DNA of 64,000 nt from Coccinella septempunctata (taxonomy: Eukaryota > Arthropoda > Insecta > Coleoptera > Coccinellidae): assembly GCF_907165205.1 (NCBI RefSeq), contig NC_058196.1, forward strand, positions 13,992,501 to 14,056,500, given 5' to 3'. The notes under the pieces were generated by a model. The model had not been told where the DNA came from and ran no database searches. It worked only from the letters and a program-made list of their open reading frames with translations. The stretch's first letter is position 1. Every line of letters begins with the position of its first letter. Shown piece by piece: positions 21,217 to 32,414 of the stretch. Made by a program: the position numbers and the translations under genes.

Positions 21217-23120
21217 CGAGCAATTCTTCCGGACGGTGACTTGATGGAGTTTAGCCATTTTAGACTCATGTGATCGGAAATTACTGTGAAATGGAATCCT
21301 TCTAGGTACGGTCGCAGTTTCTCTATGGAAAATACTATGGCGAGACATTCCTTTTCTGAGACGGAGTAATTTTTCTCTGCGGGGTTTAATGTTCGGCTCA
21401 CATAGGCGATTACTCTCTCCTCTCCATCGATCACTTGTGTTAGGGCACCTCCAAGGCCCATGTCACTGGCGTCAGTTTGCAGAACGAACGGTTGGGTGAA
21501 GTCTGGACAAGCCAGTATCGGAGATTCTGTGAGTTTTTGTTTCAGAAGCTCGAAGGCCTTCTGCTGGTCTTCTCCCCATTTCCAACGGTGTTTCTTCTGC
21601 AGTAATCGAGTCAACGGAGAAACTAAATTGGAGAAGTTCTCTATGAAACGACGGTACCAGCTGGCAACTCCAAGAAATCGACGCAGTTCTCGGACGGTTT
21701 TCGGTATTGGTAAAGACACTATCGAAGACACTTTGTCGGGATCGGTACAGATGCCATCGGAGGTGACGACATGTCCAAGGTATTTTAGGGATTTTCGCAC
21801 AAAGTCACACTTGTCGGGGTTGAGACGAAGATTAGCTTCTCTCAACCGTCGGAATACTTCTCTCAAGTTCTCCAGGTGCTCCTCGAAAGTTTCCCCCAGG
21901 ACAACTATATCGTCCAGGTAAGCGAACGCTACCGGTTCCATTTCTGGGCCAATGACGGTGTCTAGGAACCTCTGGAAGGTGGCTGGGCTTGCATGTAAAC
22001 CGAACGGCATCACGGTGAATTGGAACAGACCTCTTCCGGGGACGGTAAATGCAGTAATCGGACGGCTCTCCTTTGCTAATGGTATCTGCCAGTATCCTTG
22101 TTTCAGGTCCAGTGTGGAGATGTACTTCGCTTTTCGGAGTTTGTCCAGAATCCCAGAAATGTACGGCAACGGGTATGCATCTTTCACAGACACTTGGTTA
22201 ACAGCACGGAAGTCGATGCAGAAACGGTACTTTCCGTCTTTCTTCTTGAACAATACCACAGGTGAACTCCACGGTGACTTGGAGGGTTCAATCACTCCCT
22301 CAGCCAACATACGGTCCACTTCCTGATTGAAGATCTCCTGCATTTTCGGATTTAGGGGTCGGTACCGTTGTTTGATCGGTTCGGTGCCCGGTTTCAGTTT
22401 GATCTTGTGTTCAATCAGGTCGGTTGTACCATACAGGTCTTCGAACTTCTTTAATTCCTCGGTCAGAAATGCCTCCAGTTCTTGTTTCTGAGATTCTGTC
22501 AGTTCCAATAGGTGTTCTTCGGCGGTGTGAACCTCTGCGGCGGTTTCGACGGGAGCCATCGGCTTCGAGATCAGTCGGCCTTCCAGAAAGCACTCGGCGG
22601 TACTAAGATTCACGGAAAACTTGAAAGTCAACAGAACATCCATCCCCAGAATAATGTCTACCGGTAAGCTTGGTACCAGTAAGAATTTCAAATCAGGCAG
22701 TGTGTAGTCGGAAATTTGCACGGTGGTGGTGTACAGTTTCGGCGTGACGGTGGTTTTTCCGTTCGCTATTACTGCAAAACTGTTGTGCATTGTTTGTCCT
22801 GTGATTCCTTTACTTTCACAATGATCGGATACGGCCTGACTGCAAAAACTCCTGGTCGCTCCTGTATCTATCAGTGCTCGGAAGTGTTCGCCGGCTATTT
22901 TGACCTCTATTAACGGTCGGTTATCATTACAGGTGGTCGGTGTCAGTGGAGTCAAGATTCCGGGAGATGTGGTCGACTCCGTCTCCAATCTCCCCTTCAG
23001 TTTTCCGAACACGGGCAGTCTCGTGAGAGAATGTTCTCCCTCTGACATCGAGAACAGAATATCTTCGGTGGTCTGCGACATTCTCGACGCATGTGGCCAT
23101 ATCCACCACATCGGAAACAC
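21159..23120 (-). CDS. pol: Gypsy-1 pol, protease, reverse transcriptase and RNase H
   Basis: The reading frame is -1 relative to gag and overlaps its 3' end. Counting from 23120, the aspartic protease has DTGA at about residue 85 and the flap-side ILGMD near 157; RT runs from about 255 to 450 with the catalytic YLDD at 401-404; RNase H has TDASDMGLGG near 540 and continues to the SGRIARW motif. There the frame is lost: the next segment of the conserved fold continues in the frame of 19819-21348, consistent with a one-base deletion near 21205-21216, and this frame stops at 21159. The product is made by frameshifting from gag in related elements; no start codon is expected of its own. Confidence 0.93.
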   Translation of the reverse strand: MFPMWWIWPHASRMSQTTEDILFSMSEGEHSLTRLPVFGKLKGRLETESTTSPGILTPLTPTTCNDNRPLIEVKIAGEHFRALIDTGATRSFCSQAVSDHCESKGITGQTMHNSFAVIANGKTTVTPKLYTTTVQISDYTLPDLKFLLVPSLPVDIILGMDVLLTFKFSVNLSTAECFLEGRLISKPMAPVETAAEVHTAEEHLLELTESQKQELEAFLTEELKKFEDLYGTTDLIEHKIKLKPGTEPIKQRYRPLNPKMQEIFNQEVDRMLAEGVIEPSKSPWSSPVVLFKKKDGKYRFCIDFRAVNQVSVKDAYPLPYISGILDKLRKAKYISTLDLKQGYWQIPLAKESRPITAFTVPGRGLFQFTVMPFGLHASPATFQRFLDTVIGPEMEPVAFAYLDDIVVLGETFEEHLENLREVFRRLREANLRLNPDKCDFVRKSLKYLGHVVTSDGICTDPDKVSSIVSLPIPKTVRELRRFLGVASWYRRFIENFSNLVSPLTRLLQKKHRWKWGEDQQKAFELLKQKLTESPILACPDFTQPFVLQTDASDMGLGGALTQVIDGEERVIAYVSRTLNPAEKNYSVSEKECLAIVFSIEKLRPYLEGFHFTVISDHMSLKWLNSIKSPSGRIARWTFSFSNSTSKSSTVKDR

Positions 23121-24841
23121 TGTGTCTGGAAGGACACTCTCCTCCCTGATGATGATTGGGTCCGGTCAGCGTGGCTATTTTCGGCTCGACGACGGGGTGG
23201 CGGTGTTGAATTTCTGGATCTACCTTCGGACCTGTCTCCAGAAGTTGGACGGTGTGATTCCTGTTGCCGGACTATTGACTCTCTGGATCGGTGTGACTTT
23301 GGACGGCTTTCCCCCTGCGGAGAAAGTCGTGTTTGGTCGGCTGGTGTCGGCGGGATTGATTTCCTATGATCAGTTGTGTGTACCTGTTCTCCGGTATCCA
23401 CAGAAAAACTCGCCTGATATCGGTTCAGTTGGCGGGGAGTGTACGTTAAGTGAGGTTCCTCCACGAAACCTGGTTTTGAGGGTGGTCGGGTGTACTGGCT
23501 CATCTGCCATTGGACCAGTTCAAAAACTTTTCCTTTACGGAGAAGTTCATCATACGTCTTGGTCTCCTGGAAGGCCAAGGCCTGCTGTAAGGGCGGAATC
23601 AACCTCTGTCGGATGAGTCGGATCTGCTCCACTTCGGATGGTTTTGTATATGTGAGTTTCTGGAATAAGTTCTGCATCCGGGTAACATACAGAAGCAGCT
23701 TTTCTTCAGGTCCTTGTGTTCGCCTTTTTATTTCCTCCAACAGATTCTCCTCATAGTTAACAGGCAGAAACGCTTCTTTCAGTTGGTTGCTGAAATCCTC
23801 CCAGTCCTCGAAAGTACCCCTCCTGGGAATAAACCAATCCCTTGCATCTTTTCGTAGTAATTCGTAAACTGATTCGAAAACTTGTTCCAGGGACACTTTA
23901 CGGGACTCGGCCAGCCTCTCCACTTCCTCAAGAAATCCGGTCACACTTCCAGTGCCATCAAAAGAAATGTTCCATTTGTGTACAGGGACAGTCGGTATCG
24001 TTGATCGGGACTCCGGTTCTGATCTGGCAGGTGTAGTGACAATTGGTCGGTCAGGACTTATCCACGGTGCAGGTAAGTGTGGAAAAGATACCCTTCGGGT
24101 AGAATTAATCCATCTACCCTGTGTCAGACCCTCAGGTGTTGTTGTTCTACAGTCCTGTGACTGCGTGAGAGGTATCGCTGGTAACTGTCGCAGTAACGCT
24201 GTACATGTCTGTCTTGTCTCATTCATGACCTGTTCTAATGTTGGATTCCTTACAGGTGTACCAGTACGTGAGACCTCCACTGCTACAGGAGGGTCGACAC
24301 CATCTCCCAAGTCGATAAGTGATGGCTCTCGGAGCCCTGAAATCCGTTCCGGTTGGATCGGTGACACACCAGGTGAACTGGGCACCTCCACATCTAAGAG
24401 AGACCTCTGATGTCGGTTAGATGGCTGCGGCTGTTCACGATTACTCTTCTGACGTAGCTCCTCTAGTGTTTCCAACGCCTTAGCTGTAGTTGCCTTCATT
24501 TGTCCAACTAGTTGTAACTGTGTTGTGTCTGCAGTAACAATAAAGTCCAGCCTTCCTTGTATGTGTATTAATCGGGTGTAAATTCGCGAAAATTCGTTAG
24601 CCGCATTCTCATGATTGAAGTTCTGAAGGGATTCCACTAAATCGGTGAGTTTATTTTGGCAAATCTCAATCTCGGAGGCGGGATTCAATGATGTTGGGGG
24701 TAGTAAAGGTTCATTAGACTGAAGTACTTGTCGTAGTAGACTCCGTTTAGTCATCACAGTACCCGGTATTGATTGTCCCCTCAGTTGTAATTCGTATGTA
24801 AGTTCATCACTGAGTAACCGGTTTACATCCATGTTCGACAT
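22997..24841 (-). CDS. gag: Gypsy-1 gag
   Basis: The best start is the ATG at 24841 (MSNMDVNRLL), since the upstream open codons begin only with TTG. The product is about 614 residues: an N-terminal helix-rich region, a proline/serine-rich linker, a capsid-like core (WNISFDGTGS through about 200 residues) and, at the end, one good CCHC knuckle (CFRCGGYGHMRREC) and a second C-X2-C-X9-C that lacks the histidine. It forms the particle and binds the RNA. A partial homologue on the plus strand begins at 55928. Confidence 0.9.
   Translation of the reverse strand: MSNMDVNRLLSDELTYELQLRGQSIPGTVMTKRSLLRQVLQSNEPLLPPTSLNPASEIEICQNKLTDLVESLQNFNHENAANEFSRIYTRLIHIQGRLDFIVTADTTQLQLVGQMKATTAKALETLEELRQKSNREQPQPSNRHQRSLLDVEVPSSPGVSPIQPERISGLREPSLIDLGDGVDPPVAVEVSRTGTPVRNPTLEQVMNETRQTCTALLRQLPAIPLTQSQDCRTTTPEGLTQGRWINSTRRVSFPHLPAPWISPDRPIVTTPARSEPESRSTIPTVPVHKWNISFDGTGSVTGFLEEVERLAESRKVSLEQVFESVYELLRKDARDWFIPRRGTFEDWEDFSNQLKEAFLPVNYEENLLEEIKRRTQGPEEKLLLYVTRMQNLFQKLTYTKPSEVEQIRLIRQRLIPPLQQALAFQETKTYDELLRKGKVFELVQWQMSQYTRPPSKPGFVEEPHLTYTPRQLNRYQASFSVDTGEQVHTTDHRKSIPPTPADQTRLSPQGESRPKSHRSRESIVRQQESHRPTSGDRSEGRSRNSTPPPRRRAENSHADRTQSSSGRRVSFQTQCFRCGGYGHMRRECRRPPKIFCSRCQRENILSRDCPCSEN
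23000..23006 (-). promoter_or_regulatory. Candidate -1 ribosomal frameshift site, gag to pol
   Basis: Immediately before the gag stop the gag frame reads TCG GAA AAC TGA. The heptamer GGAAAAC resembles, but is not identical to, the canonical GGGAAAC slip site, and pol is in the required -1 frame. The whole gag/pol overlap is 22997-23120, so slippage could also occur elsewhere in it. Confidence 0.4.
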
Positions 24842-25882
24842 ATTATTTCCAACTAAGTCCGATTCAGAACGCACCAATATTTCACACTCGGTATGTCTTT
24901 CACAATCCGTTTAAGTTCCAAGTCCAACCCGGTGAGTTAATCGTTAGCTAACCTACTCACTTAAGTTCGAAGTGGGTATCGGTGTAACCCCAAAAAAAAA
25001 AAAAAAAAAATTAAAGTCTAAGTCCCGGTGTATCAGAAAAAAAAAATTAAGTTCAAGTCCCGGCGCACTAAAATAATCTAAGTCCCGATGTATCACACCA
25101 AAAATTTTCCAACGTTACTCAAAAAAAAATTTCAATCAGTCCCACTAAAGTCCGAAAATATTCGCGAAATACCGCACACACTCGCAAGTCGTTTCGTCTA
25201 GTCCGGAAAATGTCCCGAAATTCGAATCGCACCAGAACGCACAGGTTAAATTCCAAATAGTTTTTCAAGTTCAATATCCAGAAAATAAATCGCAATAATC
25301 GAATTTCAGTTTTCAGAAAAATCAGAAATAATTGGTAAGTTTCAACAGTACAGGTCAACAGAAAATAAAAGCAGGTAGACAAGTTATCAACAGGGTAATA
25401 GGTGATTCACTATTAAACTGATAGGTAAATAAAACCTATTAAATTTTACCAATTGTGACAATAAATTTTCAATGTTCGGAAATTCACTCACCTCCAATAC
25501 GAAATTAGAACAGTTCAATTCAATAAATCAGAAATAATAAGAAATCGGAAATAATTTCCACTGATATTAAGGCGCAACAACAGTTCAGTTTTCAATAACT
25601 CAATAAAGTAATCGGCAAAAGGAATAATCACAAATTAATTAAATTATTTCCAATAGGTTTCAACAATAGGAAAATTTTCAGAATATAGTCCAATTCAATT
25701 CACAGTATAACAGTTCAATACAGGGTGGCAGGTAATAAAACACAGATCAAGTTTATTTTTCACAGTTCTCGGTTCAAGAAATAGTTACTCACTGTTCTTA
25801 GGTTTTACTCACTGTTTTGGGAATTCACTCACTGTCCGGTTAATGTTTCTCACCTCTGTTGTTTCCTACTAGATTTTGCACA
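24842..25882 (-). other. Gypsy-1 5' leader with CCGGGACTT repeats
   Basis: About 1 kb without a coding frame. Near 24960-25100 there are three to four degenerate repeats containing AAGTCCCGGTGTATC or close variants, separated by A-runs of 9-20 bases in window orientation. The same block is present in the plus-strand relative near 55700-55800, so it is a conserved leader feature, perhaps for packaging or translation. Function is unknown. Confidence 0.6.
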
Positions 25883-25900
25883 GTCACTGCTCGGGCGCCA
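25883..25900 (-). other. Gypsy-1 primer binding site
   Basis: Three bases inside the 5' LTR, the minus strand reads TGGCGCCCGAGCAGTGAC, beginning with the TGG complementary to a tRNA CCA end. It most resembles tRNA-Lys-type primer sites; the host tRNA cannot be confirmed from this window. Confidence 0.75.
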
Positions 25901-25903
25901 TTT

Positions 25904-27213
25904 TGTAACGTGCGTTTCTCGGAGAAGCCTTTAATCTCGAGCGCCAGCTAATCTTTTCAATAGGAAGAATAGCAAACCTACCAGGGTGGCTGCTAGCCAG
26001 AGACAGAGCTCAGTGTTGTCTAGGGTAGTAGCGACAACGAAGAAGTCAAAATCGAATTATGTAAAAGTTTATTCACACCTTCGGAAACTAGTTATATGTA
26101 CAAGGGAGATATGTGAGATATGAGTGATTCTATAAGTGAAAATACATTCGGGAAATCTTATCCGGTCACGAGCACTCTATGAAATTTATACCGGGTGTAG
26201 TGAAAAATTAACGGTTCAATAAAAATGCGCCAACCAGAACTGACGAATGCTAAGGACTTGCTATACGGTATCGGTGTGTAGTTGTATTTCTCCGGGAATG
26301 AAACACAATAAGGGCGGGTCTGTTCGAGACTTTTATTCGCTGCCCCAAGGGTTGTAGCACGCCATGACTGACAGCGAAGAAAATGTCTATTTTTAACGCA
26401 ACTACGGGATTTCACTGACTACGTGCGGTATCTCTTATTCTCTGCCCCAAGGGTTATAGCACACCATGATTGACAGAAAAGAAGAGATTTCGGATTTAAC
26501 ACTTATGACGCGGAACGCGGACAGGGTAAAGAACGATAAAATACAACAGGAAACGATACAGTACAGCAGTGTCAAAGTTGAAGAAGTAACGGCGTAGGTC
26601 TAACAAAGAAACTGAACGGTACAGACGGGGACCTACCTCCTTTGTTTCAAGCACTCGAAACTCAAAGGATTTAAAAGAAAAAAAACTAAAAAAAATTAAC
26701 TCTAAGCACTGATGCAAATATCACAAAATGATTATCTTCAACGGCGAAAGTAATACGGAAAATCAACTGAATTTATAACAGAAGTTAGAAACCACGTTAG
26801 AAAGCGAAATGTACTCAAGCGAAAGGAAAGCACTGAAGTAAAATTCAAAAGTCGGCCGAAGAACTGAAGTAACAGTCGAAAAGTCGAAAAGTGACCGTCG
26901 CGGGGGGAAAACCCGCCTTCACAGGCACATCCCCCCTCACGGCAAAAATCCGAAAACTCCAGAATGCGGCAAGAATGAAAAACATCGTCAGCTCCGGTCC
27001 ATCGCACATCAACAGATGAAAAACGTCGAAATCTTCAGCGGCATGTAAGAAAAACAACGTGAAACACTGATAAGCGGTTTTTTACATTTACTCTGCCTGC
27101 CGGAATGAACGTACGGAATATTCGAGAATTAAAATATTTTCAAAGACGGAAAAACGAAAAAAAATGCACTAAGATGAACTCCAATTTTCCTCAGAAAACT
27201 GGGGTTCATTACA
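25904..27213 (-). repeat. Gypsy-1 5' LTR
   Basis: 1310 bp, near-identical partner of 17290-18599, and followed at 27214 by the AACG target duplication. In element direction the AATAAA-containing segments and the CGTTACA end are present. It is expected to drive transcription of gag and pol. Confidence 0.95.
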
Positions 27214-28104
27214 AACGATTACACGTAGTTTATTATTTGCTTAGACATTGTGATTTCGAAATAAATATGGAAACCTATAAGTGACTCGCTTTATTAGGTT
27301 ATACCTACACCCACAACGGATAGTAGTGTTAATCTGTCTAAAACGGTGGGAATGGGCGGAAAATGATGACAAATATGCTCTACATTCGAAAAACATCACT
27401 TTTTTCAAATCCGTTAATGGAAATCCTTATTTTGGCATAAAAACTTCCGAAAGTGACGAAATGAGGTACATTTACCATTCATAAGTACATCTCTATAATA
27501 CGCGTATTTCGTTTGATGAACTTCAATATGATATGAGTCCATAAATTGGGGTGAAATTCTGCCGACGTTTTGATTTTATCGAAACCATCATCGGGGCACT
27601 GAAAGAGCAATATAAAACTATGTTACAATATACATATATCGGCCGTTTTTGAATTAAAATGAACTAAAATTTATAGAGCTCGCTTGATTATAGATTTTTG
27701 GGTATGATGAATCTCTGAGCGAAGTTTTTGGCTGATCGCACATTGAAATGGCAAAAAAATCATGCATTTGAGGAAAGCGATGCATCGAAGAAAAACTTTC
27801 ATGTATGAAAATGAACTATAAAAGGGAACACTGTAATTGCTTATTTATTAATCAGATAATAATAATCATTTATTCGAATAGGAAAGGAGGCGTATAGCCT
27901 ATAAAGTTGCAGAGTACAGAAAAAGAACGAAAATATTGTGCGTTACGAAAAGGAATGACATATGAACAAGGATAGCAAAAACTAAAATAATCTAAACAAA
28001 ACAAACCCTGGACTAGTATACACATCACCCGAGGAATGAAACATTGTATCTATGATAAGGATCCAAAACCTATATATATATATTATGTTTTGGTTTTTTT
28101 TCAG

Positions 28105-28559
28105 TCTGCTCAAATACCAATACAACGTTCTTGAGAGGAGTTCATACTGCCGACAAGGATTGCCTTCTTGACTCAAGAAAAATTAAACAAATTGAGAAAA
28201 TATAGTTACGTAAGAAGGTGATCATTCACGATTTAATTCGAAATAATCAGAGTGTGCTGGATCGTTTAAAAGATCTGAGGTTCTATACAGGCAGTCATTC
28301 AGCGAATCTAAGAAGAACATCAGAAATTCTTGATTTCAAATTGACTAAGGCGTTATATATTAAGAGAATATTGGAAATAACTGTCCGCGGAAAGAAGAAG
28401 AAGGAAATACTGAACATGGAAATATCCGAATTATGTGGAGCGATCAGACACCAGAAAACTCACAGGCATCGTGATTTTGAACCAACCATATCTCCCCTAG
28501 CCATATATTCAAATGATATGCGGAATCGCGGAATGAAGAGAAAACGATATTATCGATAA
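28105..28559 (+). pseudogene. Exon-like ORF of the array unit, U3 copy
   Basis: Acceptor and frame as in U1, but the tryptophan at codon 10 has become TGA and a base change and loss in AGAAAATATAG breaks the frame soon after. Downstream the frame is restored and runs to the long C-terminus (RHQKTHRHRDFEP, then RGMKRKRYYR) absent from U1 and U2, followed by AATAAA-bearing sequence that looks like a 3' untranslated region. Confidence 0.45.
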
Positions 28560-30123
28560 AATGGATTAAATCAAGATAAATTAATTAACGAATGTAAATA
28601 TTGTATTGCTATTGTAAATAAATATACAGTTATTTTGAAAATAAATTGGTTGAGAATTAAAGGTGGAGTTTTATTCAAAATTTTATCGAAGGTAGGACGC
28701 CATCTCCAAAATAACTACAAATTTCATGGTAAATTTCAGTGCTTAGTTCATTCGATGCTCCAGAAAATGAATCATGAACGACCTCGAGTAGGTTGTATAA
28801 AATTATTGTTCTATCCTCATTCATATAATAAATGTGAAACTGCGTGTGTTTGATAGTTTGTTTCTACGTTTCTCTTTCCATAACGCCCAGGGTAGATGTC
28901 GGATTTTGTGGGAACTTCACTATAGTGTAGAAAATTTATCGGATAAGGTTTCAGTGTAACATTCATTTTTATATGAAGAAATTCATATATGAAAAAATAA
29001 AATAAGAAATTAAATAAAAGTTGAAATTAAATAAAATTTGAAATTCAATAAAATTTCTTTGAAAAAGTCCGCGATGGCATATATCTAACTTTCCGGGATA
29101 ACCACCAACAATAATCTATTTTAAAATGTATCGATACTTTGGCTGTGTACTTGAGTGCTTCTTAATATAAGAAAAACATTCATTAGTATCGTTCTGTGAA
29201 ACGTTTTGGCTAAACAGCTATCTCCAACAATACCATTGTCAAAAATGTATTTATTCCATCATTAGTTCAACCGACATAACATGCAGATACTGGGGAAATT
29301 ACAAGAGATAGAAGTACTACTTTGTGAGCTATCTGACGTTTACGTCCATGTTTCGCTGCAAAAATTCTGGTATGTGCCGTCATTTCGAGAGAATTATTTC
29401 TGTATTTTTTGCGGAAATTAATGCGACAGATCTCTGACAACAACAAGGATTTAAAATTATTCGAGTCCAAGTTGAATTAGCTTATCAAATTTATCCCATA
29501 ATTTGAAATATTTTGGATATAAATCTCTGGGTTTGTTCCTACTAGGGCATTCAAAAAAGGTTGAACATTTAAGAAGACAATCTACTTTATTCATTGCTGG
29601 CTAGCGGATTGTGTGGGATATCGTTTCTCTTCTCATACTCTATCATTTTTTATGTGAAGTTTAGTGAATTATATATACATCCATTGATTTCAAATGTACG
29701 TATTATAATTTTTTTGGAATATTACAAATATTTATAGAAATCAATTTTTTTCATTTTTGCTGGAAAATTGGATGAGACCAATGGGATAATGATAAATCAA
29801 CGTTGAAAACTTCATTTTCGACATCGATTTCTAGTTTTTCATAACTAATTATTATTTTCGAAAAATATCTGAATTTTGTTATCGGAAATATATGAAATAT
29901 CAACATCTTATTTGGATATTTCCTTGAAAAGATTGAATTATCGAAGGACTTAATATTACTCGTTTCGAATAAATCGTAGTGAAAAGTATAAAAGCGTTTT
30001 TGTTCGAAAAATGATACCGAAAAGAATTATCGGAACATAAGAATAATAAAGCATTTCTCTGTAGGTAGCAGGGGGTTTTCGATGACACAGCTGATAAGCT
30101 TCCAAACTACCTAGACTGAATCA

Positions 30124-30561
30124 TCACTGATTTTGGAATGTTCTACACCTTAGAAGAAACATTAAAAACGAATAATGAATCAGGAAGCCATTCAATGATT
30201 TGTCTGTATTGATCGAGTAGAAGCCAATCAAAATGTCAGCCTCAGCGCCTTCAACGATTATTTTTTCAATATTCGTGAAAGACATTCGAAAATTACTATA
30301 AATTTTGTTCATTCGAAGAACACCATATTGAAATGAGCAAAAAATGTTCTCGAAATCGCTACTAACCTTAATATTTGCTGTAAAAAATTTCAGAAATGTT
30401 ATAATAATTTTGCTAAAATAATTGATAGTCATGGGACCAATCAACAGACGTTTCGTGTCTTTCATACTCAATTCAAGGGAAGGAATATGATTCAAGGAAA
30501 TATAATATCCACTACAGTACCTACTGCTTCTGCAATCTCTAAACTCATTTTTTTCCCCCAA
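30124..30561 (-). CDS. Unrecognised minus-strand ORF, fused form (U3)
   Basis: Here the two parts of the unit's minus-strand ORF form one continuous 145-codon frame starting at ATG in MGEKNEFRDC, because about 50 bp including the splice donor have been deleted. U4 carries the same deletion, but its first part is frame-shifted. The joint does not coincide with the candidate intron borders, so this is a genomic deletion and not a retro-copy. No family recognised; hydrophobic stretches near GFLIHYSFLMFLL may be membrane-like. Confidence 0.35.
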   Translation of the reverse strand: MGEKNEFRDCRSSRYCSGYYISLNHIPSLELSMKDTKRLLIGPMTINYFSKIIITFLKFFTANIKVSSDFENIFCSFQYGVLRMNKIYSNFRMSFTNIEKIIVEGAEADILIGFYSINTDKSLNGFLIHYSFLMFLLRCRTFQNQ

Positions 30562-31969
30562 AACATTGAATCATATCCAGTACCTACATTTATTCCTCAC
30601 AAATCTCGACGGTAGTGACGAAAATATGTTCAACCGGATTTTTTTCACTCCAATAACGTCGATTGATTATAGAAAAATTCATTCGAAATCATTTTGCAAG
30701 CAACACTTCATGAACTGTTTTTGAACTGACAAACGATTACACGCAGTTTATTATTTGCTTAGACATTGTGATTTCGAAATAAATATGGAAACCTATAAGT
30801 GACTCGCCTCATTAGGTTATACCTACATCCACAACGGATAGTAGTGTTAATCTGTCTAAAACGGTGGGAATGGGCGGAAAATGATGAGAAATATGCTCTT
30901 CATTCGAAAAACATCACTTTTTTCAAATCCGTTAATGGAAATCCTTATTTTGGCATAAAAACTTCCGAAAGTGGCGAAATGAGGTACATTTACCATACAT
31001 AAGTACATCTCTATAATACGCGTATTTCGTTTGATGAACTTCAATATGATATGAGTCCATAAATTGGGGTGAAATTCTGCCGACGTTTTGATTTTATCGA
31101 AACCATCATCGGGGCACTGAAAGAGCAATATAAAACTATGTTACAATATACATATATCGGCCGTTTTTGAATTAAAATGAACTAAATGTTATAAAGCTCG
31201 CTTGATTATAGATTTTTGGGTATGATGAATCTCTGAGCGAAGTTTTTGGCTGATCGCACATTGAAATGGCAAAAAAATCATGCATTTGAGGAAAGCGATG
31301 CATCGAAGAAGAACTTTCATGTATGAAAATGAACTATAGAAGGGAACACTGTAATTGCTTATTTATTAATCAGATAATAATAATCATTTATTCGAATAGG
31401 AAAGTAGGCATATAGCCTATAAACTTGCAGAGTACAGAAAAAGAACGAAAATATTGTGAGTTACGAAAAGGAATGACATATGAACAAGGATAGCAAAAAC
31501 TAAAATAATCGAAACAAAACAAACCCTGGACTAGCATACACATCACCCGAGGAATGAAACATTGTATCTATGATAAGGATCCAAAACCCCTAAGTTTGTT
31601 TATAAGTGAAGATCAAAAATTTCAGCCCTCAGCCCTCAACAAGGGGGGATATTTATTGAAAATTACCAAAGTCAGGTAGCAGAACGAATCGGTTAGTACC
31701 TACATTTTTCATTCATTCCCTGAATTTCGAAGAGTGAAGTTCCTAATTCTTAAAATTTTAGTTATACTTTTGAAGTTGAAAATTGGCGTTATACGAAAAT
31801 CAAAATGGCGAGTTGATTTTATATATATTTTTCATTTCAAGAATTCTGAATTTTTTCGTATTTCTCAAAATGTTATTGAGATTGAAAAGTATTTCGAGTT
31901 CCTTTAATAATTTATAATAACTAGATTAAAATTGATGTAATATTATATTATGTTTTGGTTTTTTCTCAG

Positions 31970-32414
31970 TCTGCTCAAATACCAATACAACGTTCTTGAG
32001 AGGAGTTCATACTGCCGACAAGGATTGCCTTCTTGACTCAAGAAAAATTAAACAAATTGAGAAAATATAGTTACGTAAGAAGTTGATCATTCACGATTTA
32101 ATTCGAAATAATCAGAGTGTGCTGGATCGTTTAAAAGATCTGAGGTTCTATACAGGCAGTCATTCAGCGAATCTGAGAAGAACATCAGAAATTCTTGATT
32201 TCAAATTGACTGGGGCGTTATATATTAAGAGAATATTGTCCGCGGAAAGAAGAAGAAGGAAATACTGAACATGGAAATATCCGAATTATGTGGAGCGATC
32301 AGACACCAGAAAACTCACAGGCATCGTGATTTTGAACCAACCATATCTCCCCTAGCCATATATTCAAATGATATGCGGAATCGCGGAATGAAAAGAAAAC
32401 GATATTATCGATAA
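31970..32414 (+). pseudogene. Exon-like ORF of the array unit, U4 copy
   Basis: Behind TTTTTTCTCAG. Same TGA at codon 10 and early frame lesion as U3, plus a private 9-bp loss after AGAGAATATTG. Long C-terminus present at DNA level, ending at TAA 32412-32414. Not functional. Confidence 0.45.

Larger units (their letters stand above)
17290..27213 (-). mobile_element. Young Ty3/Gypsy LTR retrotransposon (Gypsy-1)
   Basis: A complete 9924-bp element on the minus strand. Both LTRs are 1310 bp, begin TGTAA and end TTACA in window orientation, and differ at about four positions by eye, so the insertion is recent. AACG flanks both sides (17286-17289 and 27214-27217), while other units show a single AACG at the empty site. 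Order in the element's own direction: 5' LTR, primer site, repeat-rich leader, gag, pol in the -1 frame, a 1.2-kb 3' noncoding region, polypurine tract, 3' LTR. No env-like ORF is present. One frame break in pol probably makes this copy non-autonomous. Confidence 0.95.
9284..27792 (+). repeat. Tandem array unit U2 (with insertions)
   Basis: Second unit, enlarged by the LINE, a near full-length R4-like element and the 9.9-kb Gypsy element. It lacks both the 276-2697 element and the 7504-8716 MITE of U1, so those insertions are private to U1. It shares with U1 the LINE insertion and the roughly 215-bp deletion in the exon-like ORF, making U1 and U2 closest relatives among the copies. The stretch 9284-9940 is unit head sequence without a gene. 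Confidence 0.85.
27793..31310 (+). repeat. Tandem array unit U3
   Basis: At 3518 bp this is the shortest complete unit, with no LINE and a deletion of roughly 370 bp just before the exon-like ORF, where the sequence jumps from the unit head into a TATATATATA run at about 28071. Other than the ORFs listed, 28560-30120 and 30562-31310 are AT-rich unit sequence with no recognised feature. Confidence 0.85.

Noticed and set aside
22900..23616. 238-codon plus-strand ORF opposite gag/pol
   Set aside because: It is the antisense shadow of conserved gag and protease coding sequence and carries no domain.
24842..24877. Extended gag start 12 codons upstream
   Set aside because: The upstream codon is TTG; the first ATG (24841) is conserved as the start in the Gypsy-2A gag.
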